Source: JBGSWL01 sp041752455 (GTDB taxonomy: Bacteria; Pseudomonadota; Alphaproteobacteria; Rhizobiales; Rhizobiaceae). Taken from it: a stretch of 13,328 nucleotides of DNA. Positions 1 through 6,230 of the stretch are shown piece after piece. The notes under the pieces were generated by a model that did no database searches, had not been told where the DNA came from, and was given only the letters and a program-made list of their open reading frames with translations. The stretch spans positions 1-13,328 of the forward strand of contig JBGSWL010000180.1 of the NCBI GenBank assembly GCA_041752455.1, given 5' to 3'. Position 1 is the first letter of the stretch; every line of letters starts with the position of its first letter. Both the position numbers and the translations under genes were made by a program.

Positions 1-128
1 CTTATCCTGCGGGAGTTTTTGCAAAGCAGATTTCAGGTAAACCATTGGTTATCCATGTACATGCTACCGATTTTGATCGTAGTCGTGGTCAAGTAAATCC
101 CACCGTATATGGCATTGAAAAGCGTGGA
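1..128 (+). CDS. Glycosyltransferase family 4 fragment (internal piece)
   Basis: Reading frame +3 from base 3 gives 42 codons that resemble the N-terminal Rossmann domain of GT4 glycosyltransferases (the glycogen/starch-synthase-like group that moves a sugar from a nucleotide-sugar donor). Recognisable pieces are PAGVFAKQISGKPLVIHV, HATDFDRS, VNPTVYGIEKRG; family members usually continue with a methionine and an alanine/aspartate-rich stretch after ERRG/EKRG. Here the similarity stops exactly after RG at base 128, and the frame then reads 16 unrelated codons from antisense alaS to a stop at 177-179. The 5' end is cut by the window edge. GC is about 43% against about 70% just to the right, so the piece comes from a different genome or a foreign segment. 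Assignment is from memory of the family; the identity of the complete protein and its sugar substrate cannot be read from 42 residues. Confidence 0.72.
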
Positions 129-2247
129 CGATGCGCCGGACACCCGCCGCCGACGCACTCTCGCCGACGATCCGGATGAGCCCGATGTCGCCCGTGCGAC
201 GCACGTGCGTGCCGCCGCACAGTTCGATCGACCACGGCTTGTTGGCCTTGGCGCCCGACTGCCCGACACCCATCGAGACGACGCGCACCTCGTCGCCGTA
301 CTTCTCGCCGAAGAGCGCCATGGCGCCCGTCTCGCGCGCGTCCTCGATGCTCATCAGCCGCGTCTCCACCGGGGAGTTCTGGAGGACGTACGCGTTGGCC
401 ATCGCCTCCACGGCGGCGATCTCGTCGGCGGCCATCGGCTTGTTGTGCGAGATGTCGAAGCGTAGCCGCTCCGGCGCGACGAGCGATCCCTTCTGCGCGA
501 CGTGTGTGCCGAGCACCTGCCTGAGCGCCTCGTGAATGAGATGCGTCGCCGAGTGGTTGGCGCGGATCGCCGAGCGCTGGGCGTGATCGACCGCCATGAC
601 GATCTGATCGCCGGCCTTGAACGTCCCGGCCTCGACTGTTCCGTAGTGGACGAACAGCACGCCGAGCTTCTTCTGCGTGTCCGTGACGCGGAACACCGCC
701 CCGCCCGGCCCGGTGATGACGCCGCTGTCGCCGACCTGGCCGCCGCTCTCGCCGTAGAACGGCGTCTGGTTGACGACGATCTCGCCCTTTTCGCCGGTGG
801 CGAGCGCGGCCACAACCTTGCCGCCGCAGAGCGTCGACTTGATCACCGCTTCCGCCTGCTCGGTGTCGTAGCCGAGGAACTCGGTCGCGCCGGTCTCTTC
901 CTTGACCTCGAACCAGACGCCTTCGGTGGCCGCCTCGCCCGACCCCTTCCAGGCCCGCCGCGCTTCGTCCTTCTGCTTCTCCATCGCAGCATTGAAGCCG
1001 GTGAGGTCGACGTTCACCCCGCGCGGCCGCAGCGCGTCCTGCGTCAGATCGAGCGGGAAGCCGAACGTGTCGTAGAGGCGGAATGCCACTTCGCCTGCGA
1101 GTGTGTCGCCCGTCCGCAGATTGTTGGTGGCCTCATCGAGCAGCCCGAGGCCGCGCTCCAGCGTCTTGCGGAACCGCACCTCCTCGAGCTTCAGCGTCTC
1201 GGTGATCAAGGCCTGCGCCTGCACGAGTTCCGGATACGTCGTCCCCATCTGGCGGACGAGCGTGCCGACGAGCCGGTGCATCAGCGGGTCCTTCGCGCCG
1301 AGGAGATGCGCATGCCGCATGGCGCGCCGCATGATCCGGCGCAGCACGTACCCCCGCCCCTCGTTCGACGGCAGCACACCGTCCGCGATGAGGAAGCTCG
1401 TCGCCCTGAGATGGTCCGCGATGACGCGATGGCTCGGCGTCTTGTCGCCCTTCGCGGGGACACCCGTCTCGGCAACCGACGCCTCGATCAAGGCCTTGAA
1501 GAGGTCCGTGTCGTAGTTCGAATGGACGCCCTGCAGGATGGCCGTGATCCGCTCGAGACCCATGCCGGTATCGATCGAGGGCCGGGGCAGGTTCACGCGC
1601 TTGCCCGGCTCCAGCTGGTCGAATTGCATGAAGACGAGGTTCCAGAACTCGAGGAACCGATCGCCGTCCTCGTCCGGGCTTCCGGGCGGCCCGCCCTTCA
1701 GCTTGTCGCCCTGGTCGATGAAGATCTCCGAGCACGGACCGCACGGCCCCGTGTCGCCCGCCGACCAGAAATTGTCGGAGGTCGCGATGCGGATGATCTT
1801 GTCGTCCGAGATGCCGGCGATCTTCTTCCACAGCGTCGCCGCCTCCTCGTCCTCCGAGTAGACGGTGATCAGCAGCTTCTTCTTGTCGAGTCCGAATTCC
1901 TTGGTGACGAGGTTCCAGGCGAGGCTGATCGCCTGCTCCTTGAAGTAGTCGCCGAACGAGAAGTTGCCGAGCATCTCGAAGAACGTGTGGTGGCGCGCGG
2001 TGTAGCCGACGTTGTCGAGGTCGTTGTGCTTGCCGCCGGCGCGGAGGCACTTCTGCGCGGTCACGGCGCGTGTATAGCCGCGCTTCTCCTGGCCCGTGAA
2101 CAGGTTCTTGAACTGCACCATGCCCGCCGACGTGAACATCAGCGTCGGGTCGTTCCTTGGCACCAGGGAGGAGCTTTCGACGTGCTCGTGGCCGTTCTTC
2201 TGGAAGTAGTCGACGAAGGTCGAGCGGATCTCGTTGAGGCCGGTCAT
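64..2247 (-). CDS. alaS: Alanyl-tRNA synthetase, 3'-truncated with foreign tail
   Basis: AlaRS charges tRNA-Ala with alanine in the cytoplasm and hydrolyses misacylated Ser/Gly-tRNA-Ala. I chose the ATG at 2247 because the conserved start (NEIRSTFVDYF) follows it directly; the longer frame upstream to 2343 is unlike the family. The class II catalytic core is complete: LVPRNDPTLMFTSAGM near residues 28-43, GPCGPCSEI, and the motif 3 region GRGYVLRRIMRRAMRHA. The editing domain keeps its zinc ligands H565, H569 (HSATH) and C677, H681 (CGGTH). Native sequence ends at I706 (GVRRI, codon 130-132); 21 unrelated residues from antisense glycosyltransferase DNA then run to a stop at 64-66. The 727-residue product compares with about 880 for the family, so the coiled coil and the C-terminal DHHA1/C-Ala domain are missing. 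The cell needs an intact alaS, so either the contig is chimeric here or a second copy exists. Identity is certain; the integrity of this copy is not. Confidence 0.95.
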   Translation of the reverse strand: MTGLNEIRSTFVDYFQKNGHEHVESSSLVPRNDPTLMFTSAGMVQFKNLFTGQEKRGYTRAVTAQKCLRAGGKHNDLDNVGYTARHHTFFEMLGNFSFGDYFKEQAISLAWNLVTKEFGLDKKKLLITVYSEDEEAATLWKKIAGISDDKIIRIATSDNFWSAGDTGPCGPCSEIFIDQGDKLKGGPPGSPDEDGDRFLEFWNLVFMQFDQLEPGKRVNLPRPSIDTGMGLERITAILQGVHSNYDTDLFKALIEASVAETGVPAKGDKTPSHRVIADHLRATSFLIADGVLPSNEGRGYVLRRIMRRAMRHAHLLGAKDPLMHRLVGTLVRQMGTTYPELVQAQALITETLKLEEVRFRKTLERGLGLLDEATNNLRTGDTLAGEVAFRLYDTFGFPLDLTQDALRPRGVNVDLTGFNAAMEKQKDEARRAWKGSGEAATEGVWFEVKEETGATEFLGYDTEQAEAVIKSTLCGGKVVAALATGEKGEIVVNQTPFYGESGGQVGDSGVITGPGGAVFRVTDTQKKLGVLFVHYGTVEAGTFKAGDQIVMAVDHAQRSAIRANHSATHLIHEALRQVLGTHVAQKGSLVAPERLRFDISHNKPMAADEIAAVEAMANAYVLQNSPVETRLMSIEDARETGAMALFGEKYGDEVRVVSMGVGQSGAKANKPWSIELCGGTHVRRTGDIGLIRIVGESASAAGVRRIVHAFQCHIRWDLLDHDYDQNR

Positions 2248-2485
2248 GTGCCTGTTCTGCTCCGGGTGGCGAAGGCGGCCGAGCGGCCTCCGAAGGATGA
2301 TGGTCTGGAGGCTATCTAGCGGCGGGCGAGGGGGATTGTCCATGAATTCGCAGGCTTACGGGCCCGTTCGCGAGACCATCCAGGGGAGGTCGCTGCAACC
2401 CGGGCCGGCAGCCCGCCGGCCGGCGTTTGACAAGGCCCGGGGAGCGTGCGAGCCACGCCCGGAAACCAGCCTCCGGGAGGATACC

Positions 2486-3139
2486 ATGAGCGGTGACGGC
2501 AAGCTGACACTGCGGGCGGCCATCGTGCCGGTGACACCCCTCCAGCAGAACTGTTCGCTGGTCTGGAGCGAGGCGACCAAGAAGGGCGCCGTGATCGACC
2601 CCGGCGGCGACGTGCCGGTCATCCTCGATGCGATCAGGCAGGTCGGCATGACGCCCGAGAAGATCGTCCTGACCCACGGCCATCTCGACCACGTCGGCGG
2701 CGCCATGGAGTTGAAGGAGGCGCTGGGCGTCGCCATCGAGGGGCCGCACCTCGCCGACAAGTTCCTCATGGAGCGCGCCGAGGAGCAGGCCCGGAGCTAC
2801 GGCCTGTCCGGAATGCGCAACGCTACGTCGGACCGCTGGCTCGTCGAGGGCGACCCGCTGGAGATCGGCGGCGAGGCCTTCCAGATCTTGCATTGCCCGG
2901 GACATTCGCCGGGCTCGCTCGTCTATTACAACGCGACGAACCGTTTCGCACTCGTGGGGGACGTGCTCTTCCAGGGCTCCATCGGCCGCACCGATTTCCC
3001 CTACGGCGACCACGAGGCGCTGATCACCGCCATCAAGATGAAGCTTCTGCCCCTCGGCGACGACATCGCCTTCATCTGCGGGCACGGCCCCACGAGCACA
3101 TTCGGCAACGAGCGCGAGACGAACCCGTTTCTGGCCTAG
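2486..3139 (+). CDS. gloC: Metallo-beta-lactamase-fold hydrolase, glyoxalase II-like (GloC/YcbL type)
   Basis: A 217-residue single-domain MBL-fold protein. Zinc ligands are all visible: H64-x-H66-x-D68-H69 (THGHLDH), H140 in CPGHSPGS, D159 in GDVLFQGSIGR and H200 in CGHGPTST. The ending GNERETNPFL and the GSIGRTDFP segment are typical of the short YcbL/GloC type II glyoxalases, which hydrolyse S-lactoylglutathione to D-lactate and glutathione in methylglyoxal detoxification. They lack the C-terminal substrate-binding domain of classical GloB, as here. I chose the ATG at 2486 because GGGAGG (2475-2480) sits five bases upstream; the open frame runs further back to 2234 but is antisense to the alaS start and resembles nothing. 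The gene is divergent from alaS across about 240 bp of GC-rich DNA in which I see no clear promoter. Substrate is inferred from the subfamily; related enzymes can act on other thioesters. Confidence 0.9.
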   Translation: MSGDGKLTLRAAIVPVTPLQQNCSLVWSEATKKGAVIDPGGDVPVILDAIRQVGMTPEKIVLTHGHLDHVGGAMELKEALGVAIEGPHLADKFLMERAEEQARSYGLSGMRNATSDRWLVEGDPLEIGGEAFQILHCPGHSPGSLVYYNATNRFALVGDVLFQGSIGRTDFPYGDHEALITAIKMKLLPLGDDIAFICGHGPTSTFGNERETNPFLA

Positions 3140-3260
3140 TCTGAGGCTGGATGTCGGGGGCTACGTGCCGGCGCCGGGGACGGGTAGCGCGCGTGACTGG
3201 CGGTCGGGTCGGCGCGTGCTATCTTCGTTGCACCTGATTTGATCTAGGTTTGCTTGCAGG

Positions 3261-3968
3261 ATGGTCGAGCGCATATTCATATCCTATCGCCGAGACGACA
3301 GTGCAGGGCATGCCGGCCGCGTGTTCGACCGCCTGCGCACCGACTTCAAGGAGAGCGTCCTCTTCATGGACGTCGATGCCATTCCGCTCGGCGCCAATTT
3401 CGCGCGCGTGCTCGAGGAAGAGGTCGGACGGTGCTCGGTGTTGCTCGCGATCATTGGGCCGCGCTGGCTGGAGGCGATGGACGAGCATGGCGAGCGGCGT
3501 CTCGACAACCCAAACGATTTCGTGCGCGTGGAGATCGCGGCAGCGTTGGCGCGCGACATTCCGGTGATCCCGATCCTGCTCGACGGCGCACGGATACCGA
3601 AGCCCAGCGTGCTGCCTGCGGATCTCGCTGAACTCTCTCAACGCAACGGCCTCGACGTGCGCCATGCGTCGTTCCATGCGGACATGGACAAGCTAGTGCG
3701 GGGGTTGAGAGATCCTAGTAGACAGGGATTGCACGATCCTGACTCGAATTTTGAGTACTTGTACCAAGGAATTGAATCGATCCTGAGCCAGAGTGGTAGA
3801 GGTATGACGCTTCGAGAAATACAAAATGAGCTGGCCGTTCGAGGTCTTCAGACTGGGCGTAAGAGGATTGAGAATTGCTTGGTTGCCCGCCAATTTTTAG
3901 ATGACGATCTAGTTTATTTGGGCGAGGAGACGTGGGCGATCCGGCGCTCAAACACTCATCGAGTTTGA
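3261..3968 (+). CDS. TIR-domain protein with C-terminal winged-helix-like region
   Basis: A 235-residue protein without signal peptide or membrane segment. Residues 4-149 form a bacterial TIR (TIR_2) domain: IFISYRRDDS (5-14), FMDVDAIPLGANF (35-47), LLAIIGPRWL (61-70) and DFVRVEIAAAL (86-96). E91 sits where TIR NADases carry their catalytic glutamate, so NAD+ cleavage is possible but inferred. Residues 164-229 look like a small winged-helix fold: a helix ending at LSQSGRGMTL, the segment REIQNELAVRGL, then RKRIENCLVARQF and a strand pair ending ETWAIR. Codons up to about 3700 are about 70% GC; the remainder is about 47% with AGA, AGT, TTA and ATA codons unlike the neighbours, pointing to a domain of different origin. 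The ATG lies directly before the first TIR strand; the ribosome site is weak. No Thoeris ThsA, Argonaute or other known TIR partner is adjacent. Role is likely anti-phage or stress signalling, but it is unproven. Confidence 0.88.
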   Translation: MVERIFISYRRDDSAGHAGRVFDRLRTDFKESVLFMDVDAIPLGANFARVLEEEVGRCSVLLAIIGPRWLEAMDEHGERRLDNPNDFVRVEIAAALARDIPVIPILLDGARIPKPSVLPADLAELSQRNGLDVRHASFHADMDKLVRGLRDPSRQGLHDPDSNFEYLYQGIESILSQSGRGMTLREIQNELAVRGLQTGRKRIENCLVARQFLDDDLVYLGEETWAIRRSNTHRV

Positions 3969-3973
3969 ATTCG

Positions 3974-4005
3974 TTCTGACCTTGCTCGAGCGGTGCTGAC
4001 CCTGC
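3974..4005 (+). repeat. Tandem imperfect 12-bp repeat after the TIR gene
   Basis: Bases 3974-3985 (ttctgaccttgc) and 3994-4005 (tgctgaccctgc) match at 10 of 12 positions with a 20-base period. They lie 5 bp after the TIR stop codon in the 152-bp gap before hicA. The gap otherwise shows no gene, hairpin terminator or promoter I would support. Such repeats are common at old mobile-element ends, but nothing else here identifies an element. Confidence 0.3.
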
Positions 4006-4098
4006 CCCCAACTTGCCCGCACGCCTGATGAGAATCCGGCGTGGTTTTGGCCGTTGTCAGGCCGGGCTGCAAACTCGGACGGCTTTTCGCTCGCACAC

Positions 4099-4117
4099 TT
4101 CGTCAAGCATCCGTTAC
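4099..4117. repeat. Left copy of imperfect 19-bp direct repeat flanking hicBA
   Basis: This 19-bp sequence matches 4722-4740 at 16 of 19 positions, the last nine bases (atccgttac) being identical. It ends 3 bp from the hicA stop codon. Seen on the - strand, both copies lie just 3' of a transcription unit: this one after hicA, the other after the icd terminator. Confidence 0.45.
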
Positions 4118-4120
4118 TTG

Positions 4121-4351
4121 TCACGACACCTCGAAGAGTGCTCTCGGCAGTCCGCTCTGACGAATGATCGAAAGCAGTGTTCCGCGCCGCACCTCGCGAT
4201 GATCGGGAACCGGAACGGTCGTTGTCCCGGCCGGGCCTTGCCGTTGCATGATCATGTGGCTGCCGCGCTGGCGGACCTGTCCGAACCCGTTTGCGGCGAG
4301 GATCGCGCAAACCTCGCGACCGTTGAGCACCCGCAGTTCAGGCAACTTCAA
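4121..4351 (-). CDS. hicA: HicA-type mRNA interferase toxin
   Basis: HicA toxins are small double-stranded-RNA-binding-fold endoribonucleases that cleave mRNA and tmRNA and stop growth until bound by HicB. The 76-residue product has the family pattern: the start KLPELRVLNGREV, VRQRGSHMIM with the conserved catalytic histidine H32, PVPDHREVRRGTL, and the helix SIIRQSGL. No ATG is in place; the TTG at 4351 gives a product starting (M)KLPEL, which aligns with the usual HicA N-terminus, and the G-rich stretch gcaggtcgagg lies directly upstream. The frame overlaps the end of hicB by 14 bases, implying translational coupling and low toxin yield relative to antitoxin. The alternative start GTG at 4330 would lose part of the first strand. 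Nothing suggests inactivation: length and key histidine are intact. Confidence 0.85.
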   Translation of the reverse strand: MKLPELRVLNGREVCAILAANGFGQVRQRGSHMIMQRQGPAGTTTVPVPDHREVRRGTLLSIIRQSGLPRALFEVS

Positions 4352-4559
4352 CCTCGACCTGCGTGACGTAGACTTCACCGGAGAGGCGTCGCGCCTTTTC
4401 CTCGTCCGAGGCCGTTTCGAGGAACAACTCGATCGCCTCGGCGAGATTGGACCGGGCTTCGCTGACCGTGTCGCCCTGGCTCGCCACGTCCAGCTCCGGA
4501 CACAGGGCGACGTATCCATCGCCCTCGCGCTCGATGATCGCAGTGAACTGTCGGATCAT
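4338..4559 (-). CDS. hicB: HicB-type antitoxin
   Basis: A 73-residue HicB antitoxin, which neutralises HicA by covering its active site. The partial RNase H-like fold is recognisable in the pattern FTAIIEREGDGYVALCPELD (residues 5-24), followed by GDTVSEARSNLAEAIELFLE, the signature of the family. It ends soon after this (residue 73), so it has no room for the C-terminal helix-turn-helix or ribbon-helix-helix DNA-binding domain present in longer HicB proteins; autoregulation by this protein alone is therefore uncertain. The ATG at 4559 has GGGAG about nine bases upstream. The antitoxin gene comes first and toxin second, the reverse of the classical hicA-hicB order but common for this short HicB type. 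It is probably co-transcribed with hicA only. Confidence 0.9.
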   Translation of the reverse strand: MIRQFTAIIEREGDGYVALCPELDVASQGDTVSEARSNLAEAIELFLETASDEEKARRLSGEVYVTQVEVEVA

Positions 4560-4721
4560 GCTCGGCGTCTCCCAAATCCAGCGAGACTTATAGTCCAGAG
4601 TTCAAGTGTGAACCATGATGGTGCGGACCACGGTCGGGGCGCCATTGTGGCGATCGTCCTCGGTGTGTCGACTGTCTCGTGTCCGACATCGAGCCACTGG
4701 GCGGCACGCCCACTCGCGATT

Positions 4722-4740
4722 TTCGTTCAGTATCCGTTAC
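4722..4740. repeat. Right copy of imperfect 19-bp direct repeat flanking hicBA
   Basis: Partner of 4099-4117 (16/19 identical, same orientation, 623 bp apart). It lies 4 bp from the run of A residues that forms the tail of the icd terminator. The bases further left (4711-4721) also share the word ctcgc with the corresponding position of the other copy, so similarity may extend weakly to about 30 bp. It could be a remnant of target duplication on insertion of the hicBA module downstream of icd. Confidence 0.45.
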
Positions 4741-4744
4741 AGCG

Positions 4745-4773
4745 AAAAGGGGGCAGCCCCATGCGGCTGCCCC
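4745..4773 (-). terminator. Rho-independent terminator of icd
   Basis: On the - strand, a perfect 9-bp stem GGGGCAGCC / GGCTGCCCC (4773-4765 with 4758-4750) closes a 6-base loop and is followed by CTTTT. It starts 18 bases after the icd stop codon. The stem is strong; the T-tract is short. Confidence 0.8.
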
Positions 4774-4790
4774 TCGTGACACGTCCCGCC

Positions 4791-6005
4791 TCACGCACCC
4801 ATCGCGATCTTCAGGTTCTCGTCGATCTTGTCGAGGAAGCCCGTGGTCGAGAGCCACGTCTGCTGGTCGCCGACGAGGAGCGCGAGGTCCTTGGTCATGA
4901 ACCCGGCCTCGACGGTGTCGATGCACACCTTCTCGAGCGTGGCCGAGAACTTGGCGAGCTCCGGATTGTCGTCGAGCTTGGCGCGGTGCGCGAGGCCCCG
5001 CGTCCAGGCGAAGATGGAGGCCATCGAGTTCGTCGACGTCTCGCGGCCCTTCTGGTGCTCGCGGTAGTGGCGCGTCACCGTGCCGTGCGCGGCCTCGGCC
5101 TCGACCGTCTTGCCGTCCGGCGTGAACAGCACCGACGTCATGAGGCCGAGCGAGCCGAAGCCCTGCGCCACCGTGTCGGACTGCACGTCGCCATCATAGT
5201 TCTTGCACGCCCAGACATAGCCGCCAGACCATTTCAGGTTCGAGGCGACCATGTCGTCTATCAGCCGGTGTTCGTACCAGATCTTGGCGTCCTTGAAGCG
5301 GTCCTCGAACTCGGCGACGTAGACCTCCTCGAAGATGTCCTTGAAGCGCCCGTCATAGGCCTTCAGGATCGTGTTCTTGGTCGAGAGGTACACCGGGTAG
5401 CCGCGCTGCAGGCCGTAGTTCAGCGAAGCGCGGGCGAAATCGCGGATCGAATCGTCAAGGTTGTACATCGCCATCGCGACGCCTGCGGATGGCGCATCGA
5501 AAACGTCGTGCTCGATCACCGCACCATCATCGCCGACGAACTTGATTGTCAGCTTGCCCTTGCCGGGAAAGCGGAAATCGGTCGCCTTGTACTGGTCGCC
5601 GAAGGCATGGCGGCCGACGATGACCGGCTTGGTCCAGCCGGGCACAAGCCGCGGCACGTTCTTGGCAATGATCGGCTCGCGGAAGATGACGCCGCCCAGA
5701 ATGTTGCGGATCGTGCCGTTGGGGCTCTTCCACATCTTCTTGAGGCCGAATTCCTCGACGCGCTGTTCGTCCGGCGTGATCGTTGCGCATTTGACGCCAA
5801 CGCCGTGCTCCGCGATCGCATGGGCAGCTTCCACGGTTACCTTGTCGTCGGTGGCGTCGCGGTGCTCCATGCCGAGATCGTAATAGTGCAGGTCGATGTC
5901 GAGATACGGATGGATCAGCTTGTCCTTGATGTACTGCCAGATGATGCGGGTCATCTCGTCGCCGTCGAGTTCAACGACGGGTTTGGCAACTTTGATCTTG
6001 GACAT
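4791..6005 (-). CDS. icd: Isocitrate dehydrogenase, NADP-dependent (class II)
   Basis: Oxidative decarboxylation of isocitrate to 2-oxoglutarate with NADP+, a TCA-cycle step and a main NADPH source in the cytoplasm. The 404-residue product belongs to the homodimeric type shared by alphaproteobacteria and eukaryotes rather than the E. coli type. Numbering matches human IDH1 without gaps at the N-terminus: T77, S94 and N96 of SPNGTIRNILGG, R100 and R109 bind isocitrate. The segment NYDGDVQSDTVAQGFGS carries the metal-binding aspartates, and HGTVTRHYR carries the arginine and histidine that recognise the NADP 2'-phosphate. I chose the ATG at 6005 because MSKIKVAKPVVELDGDEMTR is the family start; GAGG lies about ten bases upstream. 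It is a monocistronic unit with its own terminator and a candidate promoter. No truncation or missing residue is visible. Confidence 0.97.
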   Translation of the reverse strand: MSKIKVAKPVVELDGDEMTRIIWQYIKDKLIHPYLDIDLHYYDLGMEHRDATDDKVTVEAAHAIAEHGVGVKCATITPDEQRVEEFGLKKMWKSPNGTIRNILGGVIFREPIIAKNVPRLVPGWTKPVIVGRHAFGDQYKATDFRFPGKGKLTIKFVGDDGAVIEHDVFDAPSAGVAMAMYNLDDSIRDFARASLNYGLQRGYPVYLSTKNTILKAYDGRFKDIFEEVYVAEFEDRFKDAKIWYEHRLIDDMVASNLKWSGGYVWACKNYDGDVQSDTVAQGFGSLGLMTSVLFTPDGKTVEAEAAHGTVTRHYREHQKGRETSTNSMASIFAWTRGLAHRAKLDDNPELAKFSATLEKVCIDTVEAGFMTKDLALLVGDQQTWLSTTGFLDKIDENLKIAMGA

Positions 6006-6077
6006 GGATGTTCGCCTCGGACGTTGGAGAGGGGCGTGGCCGTAGGCCAACCCCCGGATGGGCCTCAGATTGGGCAG

Positions 6078-6106
6078 GCTATAGCAAAGGGGTACCTTGC
6101 GCGCAA
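6078..6106 (-). promoter_or_regulatory. Candidate sigma-70 promoter for icd
   Basis: On the - strand, TTGCGC (6106-6101), a 17-base spacer, then TATAGC (6083-6078). This gives a transcript start near 6071 and a leader of about 65 bases before icd. The match is moderate (three and four of six bases to the E. coli consensus), but spacing is ideal and no better pair is visible. Confidence 0.45.
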
Positions 6107-6230
6107 ACGCTCCGATAGTCAGACCCGCTGATCTTTGAGCCGGGTGGATGTGCGTTCCCGCACGTCGCTTTGCCGCTTGGCGCGGCGAGCCCTTCCTGCC
6201 ACTTTATGCTGAGTTTCGAGGAGGAATGGC

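Noticed and set aside
502..2319. 605-codon open frame on the + strand opposite alaS
   Set aside because: Arg/Leu/Asp-rich shadow of a high-GC gene; no recognisable motif, and the opposite strand encodes a clear AlaRS.
3948..4310. Possible transposase remnant on the - strand between TIR and hicA
   Set aside because: No transposase motif (DDE or helix-turn-helix) can be seen and no terminal inverted repeats were found; only a short 12-bp tandem repeat is supported.
4248..6131. 627-codon open frame on the + strand opposite hicBA and icd
   Set aside because: It spans three real genes and an intergenic terminator in antisense; typical high-GC shadow.
6205..6210. TATGCT as a -10 box for the aminotransferase gene
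   Set aside because: No -35-like sequence at 16-18 bases, and the transcript would start almost inside the ribosome site.
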